Below are positions 10,113 to 23,529 of a stretch of DNA of 64,000 nt, one piece after another. Position numbers and translations under genes: made by a program. Origin of the DNA: Tanytarsus gracilentus (taxonomy: Eukaryota; Arthropoda; Insecta; Diptera; Chironomidae); NCBI GenBank assembly GCA_038502055.1, contig JAXRKN010000044.1, forward strand, positions 1,646,001 to 1,710,000, in the 5' to 3' direction. Under the pieces are notes generated by a model. It made no database searches. It was not told where the DNA came from and was given only the letters and a program-made list of their open reading frames with translations. How positions within the stretch are numbered: the stretch's first letter is position 1; every line of letters begins with the position of its first letter.

Positions 10113-11072
10113 TTAATTATAGTGAGGATTATAAGTCACCCAGTGAGCTCTTTCCTGGGCTTTCTCACTCTCGTGTGTTGTAAATAAGCTCTTGTATACA
10201 TTCGTGGCTTTTGGATCTGATGCAACTGAATAATCTTTTTTGACCTTCTTTGAATTGGGATCGGATCCGAGTGGATCGAGTAAAAGTTCCCGTTTACTTG
10301 CTGAAACAGTGGGCTTAATAGTAAACGGCATTTTGTGATTTTCAACAGGTTTCGATGGCCCTTCGGATGTTACTGTCTCTTCAGATTTCAATTTATTTTT
10401 CTTTTCCTTTTTTGTTGCCTTCAATCGAGCAACACGTGCTTGCATGCGAGTTGTCATGAGATCGACATCTTCCTCGGAACCGTTGAGAATGACAATGTCT
10501 TGTTCTGTATAGGGCGTTAGACATGTCGAGCAGACATTTGTCTTAATCTCGTTGAGTGCACGTTCTGAAAAGACACAGCCACAACTCCAGAGTGCTACAA
10601 AGCCTGAAATAAATAAATTAAGTTATAAACTGGATCATTTTGATTTTGTTGAACTTACGAAACTGTCCACTCATCTCAAGTCCAATCAATGCGCAAATAA
10701 ATGGAGCATTTTTTTCATCCTCTTTTGAATAAGCTGGATTTTCTGTAAGCTTAAGATCCTTAACATCTCTGATCGACTGGATGTGTGAGCATGACTCTGG
10801 CATAGATTTATTTAATAAATTTTCGATGACCGACAGCTTCGAGTACAATCGACCCAATCCACACATCACAATCGGTTGCTGTAACTTTTGCTGAGTTATT
10901 GCGCAATGTCTCCATCTAAATCTTCTTTCTGAATCTTTGTCTTTCTGGAATTTTTTATAGACGATTAGAAATTTCTAAATTTATTATTTAATTTTTAACT
11001 CACTTGTTCAGGTTTTTTCTTCAATCGTACAAGCTCATCGCGTCTTGGAATTGTTCCTCCATCGCATCCCAT
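10113..11072 (-). CDS. RTF2: Replication termination factor 2 (RTF2)
   Basis: Exons on the minus strand: 11072-11004, 10944-10659, 10603-10113, giving 281 residues. The N terminus MGCDGGTIPRRDELV is the diagnostic RTF2 start. It is followed by a U-box/RING-like region (CAITQQKL, PIVMCGLGRLYSK) and the second zinc-finger-like half (FICALIGLEMSG, SCGCVFSERAL, CSTC). A basic Lys-rich linker follows, then the conserved C-terminal blocks YKSLFTTH and AHWVTY. RTF2 acts in the nucleus at stalled replication forks, and in animals it is removed from forks by the proteasome shuttle proteins DDI1/2. Lengths and block order fit the family. It is divergent from the Ig-receptor gene 1.6 kb away. Confidence 0.93.
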
Positions 11073-12695
11073 AGTGATTGATCTTTTTTAGTTCTGGTAT
11101 TTGATAAAAATTAATTAAAATTGTTTTTTTTTCAAGAATTATGAATCAAAACAAATTTAGTCGATATGGCTAGTTTACTCCAGTGAGGAAGTAGATTCAA
11201 AAAAATACGTTACAAATTTCGTTACTATAAATTTATTTTTAAATAATTAAATTTCTTTGTAATATTTTAAATGTTTTTTAAGAACATTAAACTTTGATAA
11301 ATAATTTTAAAGAAATAGAAATAATTTTGTTTTATCTTGTTTCTTACAGAGCTGCATTTTTTTACGATCTTCAAATATTGATTGAATTATTCCATTAATT
11401 TCAGAAGCATCGAAATAAAAAAATTATAAACAATAAAATTCTCTTTATGCCACTGCTCCTCAGATGTTGACGCAATGACGAATAAAAACAATAATTTCAG
11501 TGTCTCAATGGGTCAGCATGCCGGTATTATACGTGAAGTAAACTGAAAATTCACTCTAATTGAAACAAAACGCGAGAGACAGTAGCGCGAGCTTGAGCGT
11601 AAGCCACATTTTACATCTGATCGAGAGACTTTTATGTCGAGCTTAAATCACTTTTAGTCGATATCGTGGAGTGAATCGTGAGAGTTCAAAAAGTGGACTG
11701 TAAGATTTCAAAAAAATTATGATTGAAAATTTAAAAAAATAGAGAGTTTTAAATAATTTTTTAATTATGAACTAAAATGTAAAAATAGAGTGTTGAAATT
11801 TTTATCTGATCGAATTTTTTAATTATCAGGTTTGACATGTTTTATTGACAATTTAAAATCTAAGTACAATCCGTGTTTTAATCCTATGTGTTGATGAAAT
11901 TGAATTATGTCATGTACGCATCACAAAATCCCATTAAAAGATGTCACATCGAATTAAGTATTAGCTAAGTGGATAGGTCAAAATAAAAATTGCGCAGTTG
12001 GACAGAAATTTAGAAAAAAAAATAAATATTTTGACTTGTTGCATCTTTTGTGACTTGACTCAATATTAAAAGATAAAAGAAAAAGTAGATTGAGTAAATC
12101 AGAAGTCATGTGCACACGCGGCAATCCTAACGGCAAGGAAGTGGCAAATTAAGACTCTTATAAATCGCACTATTTACGTCTGGAATTTCTTTCAGCTGAT
12201 TTTATTCAGTTAAATTTTTGTTTGATGCAACCCACGTGCATGAGTTAGCTAAAATTTTTTTGGAGGAATTAAGGAATAAAGATTAAAGAAATTTCAGTCT
12301 CCTTTTGTTTTAAATTAATTTTTGCCAATGTAATAATTTATGATATTCAACAAATTTTATTTGCATTTGGACAGAAAAAAATTCATTTTTGAAAATAAAT
12401 TAACTCCAAAATCTCTTTCAGTCAATCTCAATTCATTCCAATTAGTTTATCACCACATTTAAATTTTGATTTTTAAATTCAAACGGAAAATGTTAATTTT
12501 CAGCATCATTGTCTGTTCTCAACACACACTGTCAGCAATTAAAATTCATTCAAATAATAAAAAATGCAAAACAGCGTTAAATTTTCATTAATTATTTCAC
12601 TTGACTTTGAAGAATGGCGAGAGTTAATTCAAATCCCTTGTTACCCGTCACAGATTCGTGATTTTTCATATCGTTGATAAGGAGAGCTTGGAAAA
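11073..12695. other. Noncoding region between RTF2 and the Ig receptor gene
   Basis: 1.6 kb of AT-rich sequence between divergent genes. It must hold both promoters. A slightly less AT-rich patch around 11440-11690 may be regulatory; no clear ORF, RNA or repeat was seen. Confidence 0.4.
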
Positions 12696-15600
12696 ATGCC
12701 ATCGAGAATTTTCCTTCTCGTCTCATTTTTTATGTCCGCATCGTGCATGTACGAGGAGTATAAAAGGCCAACATATCTCGAGGGACGTGTGGGTGGTCAT
12801 GTGCTGTTTAATTGTGAGCGATGATGGCAGTAAATTGATGAAAAATAACTCCGCTAAGTTCTTTCTTCTTTGCTTGCAGGTCCACTCGAGTTTCCACAGG
12901 AAAACTTTCCAATTCCTTACAATCTCAATTGGAGAAAAGATGTGAGTAAAAAAATTAAATTTATTAAATATTTTGCTGGCAATTAATATTTCGTAAAATT
13001 TGCGTTCTGCAAAAAAATATTTTTTCTGCATCGTAAAAATGTTCGTTAATTAATTTTTTTCTCCGAGTTCAGCATAATTTTATTTATTCTTGTTCCGCTT
13101 GGTAGAAATGTAATGTGAATTTTTATTGTTGGAGAGCATTAAAGCTTGTAAATGCGATGTAATTGCAAGAGTCCGACTGGGTTTGATCGCAGGTTTAAAA
13201 ATGTTGTGATGGTTCAATGCAAAAATTAAATCAAAACGAAATTTTAATCCATCACGAATTTTTTGAGATCTAAAATTGAAATTGAAAATTTTTCACATTT
13301 TTATCCTCACCAAGAAATTTTTCTCAACGACGTTGCACTTCTTATAATGAATTGAGTTCAAAAGTCATTTCCATTGTGGGAAATTCCTCGCCATTCGTTC
13401 CACCACTCTAGAAAAATTAAATCAGAATTCTCAATGAATTCGCAATAACGTCATGAATTTCATTACAAACTTCTCTGTTCGCTTTTCTCCTTTCACTCCA
13501 CATTCAGAGCGATAAATTTAGCGGAGAAAAGAGCAATTTTGTAGTTTTGTTATATTTTATGATTAGGTTTCATGATCGCGTGCTGCAAAAAATGAAATAA
13601 ATAAAATTATGTAATTGAAGCGCCATAATTTTCTAATTTAGAATTTTACTGACGAACATGTTTGAGCAAATAAAGTGCTGAAAAATAAACATATGGGTGC
13701 TGGATGATTGATGAAGTCATTAAAATGTGAAAATTAACCAAAAATTCTGAGCTTTTAAATTTTAACTCTACTTAAAATTTTTAAAGCTTTTAAAAATATC
13801 TCGAAAACTTTTTCAAATTTGAATCGAATTTTTTAAATATTCAAAAACTCAACAATGCATCTCATGCTCACTTAAATGACATCGGAAGTTGCTCGACAAT
13901 TTTTCCTCACTTTAATTGATTCGATCAGAATGTTTTTTCCACATTCATTACCATAAACTGACTCAGCTACCGGAAGATAAATAAGCTTTTATAAATTAAC
14001 GTTCATTGAAAAACTATTTTCCATAAAAGTTCATCAATTATTAATCGATTGACGTGGGATTGAAATTCCTTTTTTATTTGTGAGTTCAAAAAACTTTGAG
14101 TGTGCAACGATGTCACTTTCAAATACCGATTAATATTTTATCTAGAGATCCTTAAATGCACTCGATTATCGATTTCATGATCATCGATGACAAAAAGTTC
14201 ATCATCGATGATCATCGATGCATCGATGACGAACTTTTGATCTGAATTTCTGAGAAAAACCTGAATTTTAAAAAAAAAGTTTTTTTTTCATACAGTATAA
14301 AGTAGGACGAATTTGCTGTCTTTTTGGCTGTATCAAGATTTTTCTGAGCTTGATTGAAAGTCAACGAATTTTTTTTAAAATTAAAAAAAAGGTTAAAAAT
14401 TAAAGTCAATACAAAAAGGTGTCATAAAAACAAAATAAAACCTTCAAATAATTCCTACCTTATTCTCTCTTTTCTTAAAAATCAAATTTTTTTTTTTAAT
14501 AAATCACTTAACACTTTATACTTGTTTACAAAAAAATAATTAAAAATCTAAAATTTTTTTTACAAAAAAAAAAAAATAAAAAAAAAATTTAAATATAAAT
14601 TTTTTTATTAAAGTGACATTAAAAACATTAATTAAAATTATAAATTTTAATTTAATTTTTTCAAAAGAAAAAAAAGATTTTTTTTGGAAAAAAAAAAAAT
14701 TAAATAAAGAAGTCAATAAAAAGGTTTACTTATAAATGATGCAGTTAAAACTTGTAAATTTTTAAATTCAATCTGTCGCAGAGAAAAAGTTTTTAAATAA
14801 AAAATTAAAAAGTTCTATAAGGAGTGAGAAAGTTTGTGATTTCTTTGATGGAAGTTTTGTGATTTAAAGAAATTTTTTTAAAACATATTTTTATGGGTTT
14901 GAGATTCATAATTTCTTTAAAATTCTAAAATCATATTTATTTTACAATGTTCGTCCATTTCACCACATTTACCCTAATTCCTAATCATGAACAAACAAAA
15001 TTTTAATATAATTTGTCATCAGAATTAAAACAACAAACTTGCTCAGTTGACAATGAATAAAATATGCGCCAATAATTTACCGGGTGAAGGTCAAAATCAC
15101 CAGTGTGTGATGATGATGATGATTAATGCTACCATAGAGAGGAGGATGAGGGAAATTCGCGTATCACATTTCATACAAGCGAAAATTAGTAACAATGAAC
15201 TTGATGATGCGAGAATGCACGCGATTGTGTCACTTTGAGATCAATTTATTGTTAATTTTTTTATTGCTACATTTTAATTTCAGAACAAGTTAATTTTCAC
15301 TTGGGCTGGAGGCTCAACAAATTTGGCTGCTGCTTACACTGGACGAATTTTTCTCGTCGATAATCGACCGAGTATTGGTAAAGCATCAATTAATTTGACC
15401 TCAATTCGTGACACGGATACCGGATGGTACGAGTGTCAAATGGTTTTCCCCAATCGATCACCGCCAACGAGAAATAATGGAAGTTGGTTCCATCTAGCAG
15501 TCGACGGTGGAACGCTTCTAAAAATTCCACCCTTAAATCAAACCGTGCTCGAGTATGAACAAGCTCTCTTTCATTGTTCTGTTAAAAATCCCGAAACGAT

Positions 15601-17940
15601 GTTCGTGACTTGGTACAAGGATGGAGAATTGCTGTCAAACTTTCCAGATTTAGCGTCGCGAACTGTCCTGGGTGCAGATGGAAGTCTCATGATTACACCG
15701 ACTTTAATGAGCGATTTGGGAATGTATCAGTGTCGAGTAAAAAATAATGTTGGAGATGAGGAAAAAGTTGAAGCTTTTCTCAATGTTCAATGTGAGTATT
15801 TATTTGCGGAAAAGTTTTAAATGAGCTTTTGTGTGGTGAATTAGTTTTCAGTGTTTTTGTTTTGCGGTTTTGATAATATAAAAGTTAAACTTTTCTCATA
15901 ATTTACTTTAGCTTTCATTAAAAAAGCTTTTTTGAAAAATTCTGGAGAAGAAAAGCTTTTTTAAAAAATTCCGCTGATGAATTTAAATTCACTTTTGTAG
16001 ACTGAAAAGTTTTCTTAAAAATATTTTTTTAATAAACCAAAAATTCTTTCATGAGAAATAATTAACACTTTTTTAAAACTCCAACTATAAAAAGCTTTAA
16101 AAGCTTCAAAATTTGAAAAATACTCATTTAATAGCTTTTTTAAAATGCTGTTCGTATTTCCCCCGGTATTTAATTTTGTTGAAGAATTTTTTTTCGCGTC
16201 TTTCAAAGCAAATAAACCACAATTTGTATCCTCATTTTGTTCGCTTGTAAGCTCTTCCACATTAAATTACTGAAATCACATAAATTCATTTCCTCTTTTT
16301 TTAGATAAAGCGAAAGTAATTTTTGCACCTAAGGAAATTTTTCTCGCTTTCGGCCAGCCAGCAATTCTCGACTGTCACTTCCGCTCAAATCCGCCTCTGG
16401 AAAATTTGCGATGGGAAAAGGACAATTTTCTCTTCGACCCTTATAATGTTCGCAATGTATTTTCTAAACGAAATGGAAGTTTGTACTTCAGTGAGGTGGA
16501 TGATTTGGCGAGTGGGAAGTACACATGTGAGCATGGACTTAAAAAGTATAATATTTTACTTGCTTTTGTTAAAACTTTTAGGCACTCCATTTAACGCCCT
16601 CGGCACAGAAGGTCCATCGCCAATCATGAATGTAATTGTGCAGCATCCGCCCGAGTTCACTTTGAAACCGAAATCCGTTTATATTCAAAAATTGAATGAC
16701 ACCCTAACAATGCATTGTTCGGCTCGAGATAAACACACCGATGACGACCGTTCTTTGATTCTGTGGACTCGCAAAGATGGCATTCCATTACCATTTGGTC
16801 GACATCGAATTGATGGCGGAAATTTGACACTCGAGAGCGTCACAGCGAATGAGCGAGGTGTTTATGTTTGCTCAGCAGTCAACGAGGCGGCAAAAATAGA
16901 AACTGAAGCTGAACTTTTTATTGAAACTATTCCACCGAAAGCGCCATCGAATCTAACAGCAAACAGCTCAAAGGACTCGATTACAGTGCGATGGACTCAA
17001 AATTACATTCGAGCTGACATGAGATTTTCGATATGGTATCGACTGTCGGATAGTCTCGAATGGAGGGTGCATGAGGTGAAATCGAACAAAAAGTATCATT
17101 CGACAATCGAGAATTTGGAGTCGGCGAGGGAGTACGAGTTTATGGTGTTATCACAAGACAGATATAACGATGGATTGTTCAGCAAGCCTTTTAGATACAG
17201 GACAAAATGTGAGTGAATTAATCAGTTTTTAAAAATTCCACCCCTTGACTTTGAATTAAGCTTTCGATGATACTTTTTCAGCACAATTCAATTTCATTTT
17301 CTCTCTTATCGTCAATTTTTCAGCCGAGGATTATGAAGAGCCTTCTGAATTGCCCGACAGCATTCTTCCATTCTCACAAATTGGTCCGCCCAAAAATCTC
17401 TTAGTAACCGCAAAGGTAAAATTAATTGATAAATTAATAAAATTTAAATTTAAAATTTAAATTATTAAAAGCCGGATGGTTTTCTCGTAACCTGGGAGCC
17501 ACCAGAGTATGGAAACGAGCATTTAGGATTGTACGTGGTGCGATATTATCAAGAACCGGAGCATAAGCTAATTAACGAGCATGAAACGAGAAATAATTAT
17601 TTAACGGGTAAGACCTATGGACAAATTGTCTTGTGAGACACTAAAAAGTCATGAAGTTTCCATCTCTCGCTCACCTTTTCCCCCTCGTTCATTTCCAGTT
17701 GCTGATGATAATCTTGACGATGGTGTTCTCTACAGCTTTCAAGTGTCATCCATCTCAACTTACAATTATGAGGCGGGAAGTGATGTGTATGAGATTGTGA
17801 CACCTCAATATCGTATCGTGCAAGCTATAATGATTGCCACGGTCGGATTGCTCATCTTGCTCGCACTTGCTGCCATTCTCTTTTTCATGAAACGACATCT
17901 CTTCGAAGCATATCGTAGCGACGATAAGGTTTTAGATTGA
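12696..17940 (+). CDS. bdl: Borderless-like immunoglobulin/fibronectin III cell-surface receptor
   Basis: Exons: 12696-12813, 12880-12941, 15284-15791, 16305-16526, 16582-17208, 17324-17415, 17472-17607, 17699-17940, giving 668 residues. All phases close. A signal peptide (MPSRIFLLVSFF...) is followed by Ig domains with typical Cys/Trp/YxC patterns (DTGWYEC, SDLGMYQC, SGKYTC, ERGVYVC). Two FNIII-like domains come next (APSNLTANSS with YEFMVLSQD; PPKNLLVTA), then one transmembrane helix and a short tail ending DDKVLD. The short tail and block order match Drosophila borderless better than turtle, which has a long tail. Borderless mediates axon-glia and photoreceptor adhesion with turtle. Intron 2 is 2.3 kb, the others are mostly 55-115 bp. 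Intron 6 has a weak AT-rich acceptor. Confidence 0.87.
14193..14238. repeat. Inverted repeat in Ig-receptor intron 2
   Basis: 18-bp arms, 17 of 18 matching, start AAAAGTTC and end GAACTTTT. A 10-bp spacer separates them, inside a tract rich in ATCATCGATG units (14180-14230). It could form a strong hairpin. Confidence 0.7.
14430..14720. repeat. Low-complexity A/T tract in intron 2
   Basis: Nearly pure A/T with long homopolymer runs. It contains only meaningless short ORFs. Confidence 0.7.
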
Positions 17941-18072
17941 GTGATATGATAGGAAATTAATTTAAATTAAAATGCGGATGCCACGAGATATGAAACGAAG
18001 GAAAAGGGATTGGATGTTACTTAGGAAGGATGAACATGGATTTTCATTGCATTTCGACTGTAGAAAGAATTT

Positions 18073-18078
18073 AATAAA
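18073..18078 (+). promoter_or_regulatory. Polyadenylation signal of the Ig receptor gene
   Basis: AATAAA about 130 bp after the stop codon, followed by a T-rich stretch. Confidence 0.55.
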
Positions 18079-20418
18079 AATGAATTTTAAATTATTTCTT
18101 TTTTTTCTCATAAAAAAAATATAAAAAGCACAGAAAAATTAAATTTTCATGCTTTTTGAGTGCACGTAGAATACGTAAAAATATCTCACCCTTAACAAAG
18201 TAATTTTTCAGCCCTCCATTGTTTTTCATTGTATGCATTTTCATTGTTGAAGAGAGTTGAAAAAAAGTTTAATAAACTCTCTCTTGATGCATCGCTAACT
18301 CGTTCGTGCAATATTTGCGAATTCTACTTGTGTTAGTCAGTCACGACCACAATCGAATCTTCACCACTACCACTTACAACCCGAGAACATGCGTCATCTT
18401 CGATAATTTCTCTCTTTTAGTGAGAGTGAGAATAAAAGACTCAACATCGAGTGCATGTGTACCGAGAATGAACTGAACAACTGGTTTTAATCATAATAAT
18501 ACACAAGGCTTATGACTCAGCAAACACATGAGACCGAATTAGAAAAGGAACAGAGCACAAAGTACACTCGAAGATTACATGCGGACTCACTTTCTGTGGC
18601 TATGAGAAGAGAAATATAATGACGATCGTTGTTTTAAGATCTGCTTCAAAAGTTCTGCAAATATCAATCGAGAATTTTTCGATTTTTTTTTAATTTTGCA
18701 TTTCAAAAATTAAATTTTAATATTTTTGAAATGCCTAAAAATACTTTCAAAATTTTTTCTTTACAATACAAAAATATCATCAAGACCATTCGAAAATCTT
18801 TGTGAGTAGTATTTGAGTCTTAATGATGGCGTTGAAGAAGAATTTTGAGAGACAATTCAAAGAATAGCAAGAAGACTTGCAGTGTCGAAATTTTAGGATG
18901 ATTTTGCTAATTTTGTGGGAAGGTTAGAAAAGGTCAACTACTCAATAATTGTCGATGGAGAGGAGTTGGATAGAAGAAGAGTAAAAAATGAACAGTTTTA
19001 ACAGCGAAATTTAATTTTTCTTTAAGTATTTTAATTTTTTCCTTGAAACCTTCAAAACCATCTTTATAAATTTTTGAACCAAAGTGCATCATCACCTACA
19101 ATCGTTTCATCAAATATTAACCCAATGAATTTTCATTCACTAAAAGTTTGCATGCACTCGTAAAAAATAAATTTGTCGTCTCAAAACGTGATGAAGAAAT
19201 TTTTTATCGCAAATAAAGAGAAAACCGGCACCTCACAAGTGAATTTTTATGCCAGAAAAAAAATGATATAAGAAGTTTTTTTGACTCGTTGCCATAATTC
19301 AGTTTTTGTTCTGGTCTTTGTAAAATAAAATTGTACACGATAAAAATTTAAAGTGAGATGCGAAAGTGAAATTGAAAAATTTATTTCTTTTTTTTGCTGA
19401 GTGTCCAATCTCTTTCAATATTTGTCCATACCCATCTAATTATAAATTACGCCACGGACTTTTCAGCAAATTTCGACAACTGAAAATCGCTCTTAAACAC
19501 AGAGTACAAAAATCATGGCAGCATGCAACATTCGCTGAAATTACATGACAAATAATGACACTCATTTGGACGATATAACGTACAGACATGCAATGCTGAC
19601 GCCACATTTTTTATGGAGCGCTTGTCATTTCATCGGAAGTTGAACAATTTTTATTGCCGATTTTTGACAACTCTGACATAGCAATGGATTTTTCTTTCCT
19701 CAACTCAATGTCAATTTTGAGCTTCTTTTAAATTTGGTTTGTTATTCAACTTTTTGCATGAATGCAAATTATTTAATTTAATTTAATTTTATTTCGCGAT
19801 CTCTTAAGGATGAATTTTTAACAAAACAAAAGTTCATTTACCTCCGTTAGCTTTTATGTCCTCTTTCTTCTCCCCAGAAAATAATATGTGTGTTTTTCGT
19901 GAGCATGAGAAGCGTTTTAATATAAATTCACTCGAGGGAAAGAGAATGAATGAAAATTTGATTAGGCGAGGAAAATTTTATGAGTCTATGAAAACCGAGA
20001 AGTAAAAACTTGGTGAAATTTATTAATTAGAAGCGAATAAAAAATGCAGTTTAAATTTAAATTTACTTAGATAATATTTAATTTTAAAATATTTTTTTAT
20101 TTTTAAATAAAATTTTCATCCCTTGACTTTTTAAAATGTCTTTAAGATTTTCAACATTTTTACCCCTTTTAAAATTTTATTTAATTTCTTTCAACACATT
20201 TTTCAATTAATCATAATTTTATCATAATTGCATGAAATATTTTCCCTAAATAGATGATGTCAAAGTAGGGTCGTCGTAAATGACCTTTAATGGTTTACAA
20301 CTTACTCCTAATTGGTCTCAATTTCCGGCAAGACGAAACGTAATGAGAAAACATTTACGGTCGTCCTTTTGTGAAATATAATAAAGATATTTGTAACATT
20401 TCCTGAATAAAGCTTATT

Positions 20419-20931
20419 ATAGCTCCGCTATATATTAATTTTGGATTTCTCCAAAACCAGTTTTTGGCCCCTAGTGCCAAGACATTACATTGTGCAATAT
20501 CAAAACATATACTCAAATGATAGCCAAACCCTACAAACTGGCGAAAACAGATTTGAAATCGGTTGATCCTACGAGGAGTTAGAGCCATTTAAGTCATCTT
20601 ACTTTCTTACTTTCTCACGATCTTAGTAAACGCCATATCTCAAGAACGGCTAGTTGGATTTGACTCGGGTTTGTGGCTGAAGATCGCGTTTTGGCTTTTG
20701 TTGTGCAAGAAGTATTTAGTTTTGAGGTACGACCCTCCAATGAACGTTCCTGAGTGCAAAAATGTCTTTTTTCATACAAATTTTTTCTTATATGGCTTCA
20801 TGTATGTCGTTGAACTCGTAATTGGATCAGGAATCGATTGACATTGACAATTTTGAGGAATGTTAATCATGGCCGGCCAGGAGTGCCATTTTTCAGAACT
20901 ATGGGGTACTAATCTAAGACAGCGGAGCTAT
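20419..20931. mobile_element. Possible short non-autonomous element with 11-bp inverted ends
   Basis: ATAGCTCCGCT at 20419-20429 is exactly inverted as AGCGGAGCTAT at 20921-20931, enclosing 513 bp that is less AT-rich than its surroundings. A third copy of the end, extended to 27 bp identity with the left end, lies in inverted orientation at 44200-44226. The less AT-rich sequence also continues left to about 20250, so the true boundaries may be wider. No coding capacity was seen. Confidence 0.45.
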
Positions 20932-23503
20932 TGGAAATGGCAACGCCGTTTGCAGACCCATCTTGTTTTAATGTTGAACATGAACTAATTTAACTGTGAA
21001 TAAATTTATTTAAAAACTCTCACAAACAATTTTAGAAATATAAATTTTACCCCTACTGAACTCTTGAATCTTTAAAAAGTTTAAATTTCATTTCAATGTT
21101 AAAAACAGACTTGCAACGTCGAAAGAAAATTAAGACATGCACACAATAGAGAAAACTGTGCCATTTGCTGCATCGAGCAAAAAAGTTTAAATTTTCCTCC
21201 AGAGTAAAGCACAAAAAGCTTCACTCCGCATATGTTCGAGGTCAATTAGCCGCAAATGTTAACAAATTTAATCATTCATCAACGAAAAAGTTCGAAAACC
21301 TTTTAAGAATTTCTTTAATTAAGTCCGACACATTGGGTCAATTAATAACAATTAGAAAAAATTAAGTGACTGGAGGTGACTTCAGTTCACTCCCTATTGA
21401 GTTTTAAATTAATTGATTTTTGCACACAAGATTGCGTTTTTGTGTTTCGCTTTTATTGAGGGCAAAGGTTAAATAAAGTCTGAACAACTAAAAGTTCACA
21501 TTTTTTATATTTTGATAAAAGTGAAATTTTTAATTTATTTCAATTATTATATTTGAATTTTTTTAATTACGTTTCATCTTCACAACAAGACCACAATCAT
21601 CAGCATGAGCTCTTTCTCTCTCGATTGTTTTCAAATCCCAACTCAATTTTGCTTGACTTCATCCCCAAATGTGAATCAATTTAAATCCAATTGTTATGCA
21701 ATTCAAAAACAAGATGAAATTTTATCAACAGCACCGAACAGTCTCGTTCTGTTTTTATTTAACAACGAGTGAAAGCTCAAAAATTGATTGTCTAAAAATA
21801 TTCAATGAAATTTTTTTTATCTCGCTTTAAAAATTCAAGAAAATTTCTCACATAAGAAAAAAATGAAAACAAAATGTTTACAGTTTTTTTTGTCAAGGAT
21901 ATCATGCATGCAATTTTACAGCTGTAGAAGAAAATTGTTGATAAAATGCCAGTGAAATTGTTGTGAATCGTTGAATATTTTCAGTATGCATAAAAAAAAT
22001 TTTGCGAAATCGAGAGAAAATTCTTCTCATGTCATTGGCTTTATCACGTCGAGGCTCAAGAGAGATTTCGGAGTATGCAAATATTGGAGTTGGACGTGGC
22101 AATATTAATGATGTTTTTAAAAAAGGGATGATTTGTAAATAATTCCAAATAGTCAATCTAAAAATTCAAATTTTCAACAGTGTCACTAAAATAATTCTAG
22201 TAATGCAAAACCTACACATTTTCTAACCTACATACCGTTCGACCCAACCCATATTTCTCTATCACAATGTCAACAGTCAACATACGACGAGTCATTCGGG
22301 GGTGGCATTGCAAGGACGGTAAAAACATCTCACTCGTGTCACCATTGCAGCAGAAAATTCACAATATTCATGTCAACGTTGGAGAGAAATATTTTAGCAT
22401 AAATGTTTCATTTTCATAAATTGCATTAATCATCATTTTTGCACCGAGAATGCACTTGATACTATTACTGCATGGCGATCAATAAAAAAAGCGACATGCG
22501 ACAGTGTGAATCATTTGCATTCGATCAAATGCTCTTATTTCAATTTATTGTGATGAATGTGGGAAGCGAAAAAAAAATGATTTGATGGTTAATTTGTGAT
22601 AATTGAACCTCACCTCACTTATTTTTCACTCGAGTATGTGAATGTCAATTTTAAAAAAACTCTTTTAAATTTTATCATAAGAAATAATTATTTCCCACGC
22701 GAAAAGCTTTTAATCTATTTTTAAGCCCAATTTTCACTTCAAACATAAACAAAAATTAGCTTTAAAAAAATGAAATTACGAAGTGACGCAAGTGGAAGCA
22801 CTTAACTTTTGAGCAAGTGACAAATTCAATTTTCCTGCTCACAAAATGTAAATCTTAACATCAAATAAAAACAGTCGCATAATGTTGTAAAAATCAAATT
22901 TTCTCTTGCTGAGTTTTTTCACGACACGACGTCCAACATTATCATCAGTGCCACGAGAGCGAGAAAATGAATATTTTGCACAATAAATTTCATCGTGTGC
23001 CAACCGCAGCGAGGAAAATCTTAAAAGAAGAAAATTTCATCACGTGTGTCGACACAAGTCAGGTTCATAATTCAGCGGGCTCATAAGTCAAGTTCTTCTG
23101 TGCTCTGTAAGTGAGCATGAAGAATGATGATGAAAATTTGTATTCTAGATGCAAGATAAGTCATGTGTGAGCACTGCAATGTGAGGAATAAAAGTCGGCA
23201 TGTGAAAAATGAAGAAAAATTGCTATAAATTTTCATTCAATTTTGAGTGCGTGAAAAATTGAGATTTAAATCTTGAGTGGGAATTTTGAAAATAAAAAAT
23301 TTAAATTCTTTAAATTTTTTAAATGCATTCAAATTAATCTTGACTCATGTGTCATTTCCATACAACAAAATTGTTCAAATCATTTAAAAATCATTCGAAT
23401 AAAATAAAATTCCTTACAGCGTGTGCACTTAGTGAGAAAGCACTTTTTGCTTCGTGAAATGTACTCAGGTTCGTGTGGTAGCCCGAAGTTTTGTTTATGT
23501 TGA

Positions 23504-23529
23504 TTTTCCTCTCAAATGAGAGAGGAAAA
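23504..23529. repeat. Perfect 10-bp stem hairpin
   Basis: TTTTCCTCTC, then AAATGA, then GAGAGGAAAA. It lies about 70 bp upstream of a candidate transcription start region. Confidence 0.6.

Noticed and set aside
14212..14539. Short ORFs on both strands in Ig-receptor intron 2
   Set aside because: They lie in a low-complexity A/T tract and a hairpin, and consist mostly of Lys, Phe, Asn and Leu.
20355..20588. 77-codon minus-strand ORF inside the 20.4-kb repeat
   Set aside because: No similarity to transposases or other proteins that I can recognise, and it crosses the inverted end of the putative element.
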